Source of the DNA: Campylobacteraceae bacterium
GTDB lineage: Bacteria; Campylobacterota; Campylobacteria; Campylobacterales; Sulfurospirillaceae
DNA: 5,736 nucleotides
Assembly (NCBI GenBank): GCA_027040375.1
Contig: JALUMJ010000036.1
Coordinates: 7,771 to 13,506 of the forward strand
Direction of reading: 5' to 3'
Shown: positions 5,704 to 5,736 of the stretch, in pieces
Layout of the letters: each line of letters begins with the position of its first letter
Numbering within the stretch: position 1 is the first letter of the stretch
Translations under genes and position numbers: made by a program
Notes under the pieces: generated by a model
Database searches by the model: none
What the model was told of the DNA's origin: nothing
What the model saw: only the letters and a program-made list of their open reading frames with translations

Positions 5704-5736
5704 TTCAACTTAACTCACACATTGTGAGACAAAGTA

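Larger units (their letters stand above)
5643..5736 (-). mobile_element. Group II intron, 3' end (partial, continues beyond the window)
   Basis: Reading on the minus strand, a short perfect hairpin (CTCACA/TGTGAG, plus-strand 5714-5728) is followed by domain V (5671-5703) and a domain VI-like hairpin (about 5644-5667). Group II introns are self-splicing retroelements, usually carrying a reverse transcriptase/maturase in domain IV. That gene would lie beyond base 5736; only about 30 bases before domain V are visible, and all three frames stop there, the longest-running one at 5710-5712 or 5705-5707. The 3' boundary is estimated from the AY rule (AT at 5644-5643) and from the unpaired A residues at 5652-5653 lying 8-9 bases upstream; an error of a few bases is possible. 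The intron class, completeness and mobility cannot be judged from this piece. Confidence 0.8.

Noticed and set aside
5714..5728. Perfect 6-bp hairpin CTCACA/TGTGAG considered as a transcription terminator
   Set aside because: No T run follows on either strand, and it lies directly before domain V, so it is better read as part of the intron (end of domain IV).

Overview
The window looks like a chromosomal segment of a Campylobacterota (epsilonproteobacterial) genome. The DNA is A+T rich with dense genes. The order ispDF - HP1021/CemR-type orphan regulator - sulfate adenylyltransferase-like gene - pgpA matches, as I recall it, the Campylobacter jejuni Cj1607-Cj1610 neighbourhood. The genus cannot be settled from the sequence alone.

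Plus-strand block (1-3722). Five genes run in one direction with overlaps or gaps of at most 29 bp, so they are probably one operon. They are the C-terminal IspF half of an isoprenoid enzyme (start lies left of the window), a phosphorylation-independent CemR/HP1021-like regulator, a sulfate adenylyltransferase homologue with an altered catalytic motif, the phosphatidylglycerophosphatase PgpA, and a full-length ModE molybdate-responsive regulator. No single pathway links them. The block combines essential lipid and isoprenoid genes with two transcription factors.

Minus-strand block (5616-3728). Three genes read leftwards: a small lysine-rich winged-helix protein, an exported DUF4197 protein, and ProC (last step of proline synthesis). 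Gaps are 35 bp and 15 bp, and the ribosome binding site of proC touches the end of the DUF4197 gene, so they are probably cotranscribed. The two blocks converge with only 5 bp between the stop codons of modE and proC.

Right edge (about 5643-5736, minus strand). This is the 3' end of a group II intron, with a recognisable domain V hairpin and a domain VI-like hairpin with unpaired A residues. The rest of the intron, including any reverse transcriptase, lies outside the window. It ends just upstream of the ribosome binding site of the winged-helix gene.

Most notable points: the regulator has a receiver without its phosphorylatable Asp and a middle region that can be read as a shrunken NtrC-type AAA+ domain; the sulfate adenylyltransferase homologue has lost the QxRN residues; and a group II intron abuts a translation start region. 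There is no gene-free stretch longer than 300 bases. I found no tRNA, rRNA, CRISPR array or convincing riboswitch.
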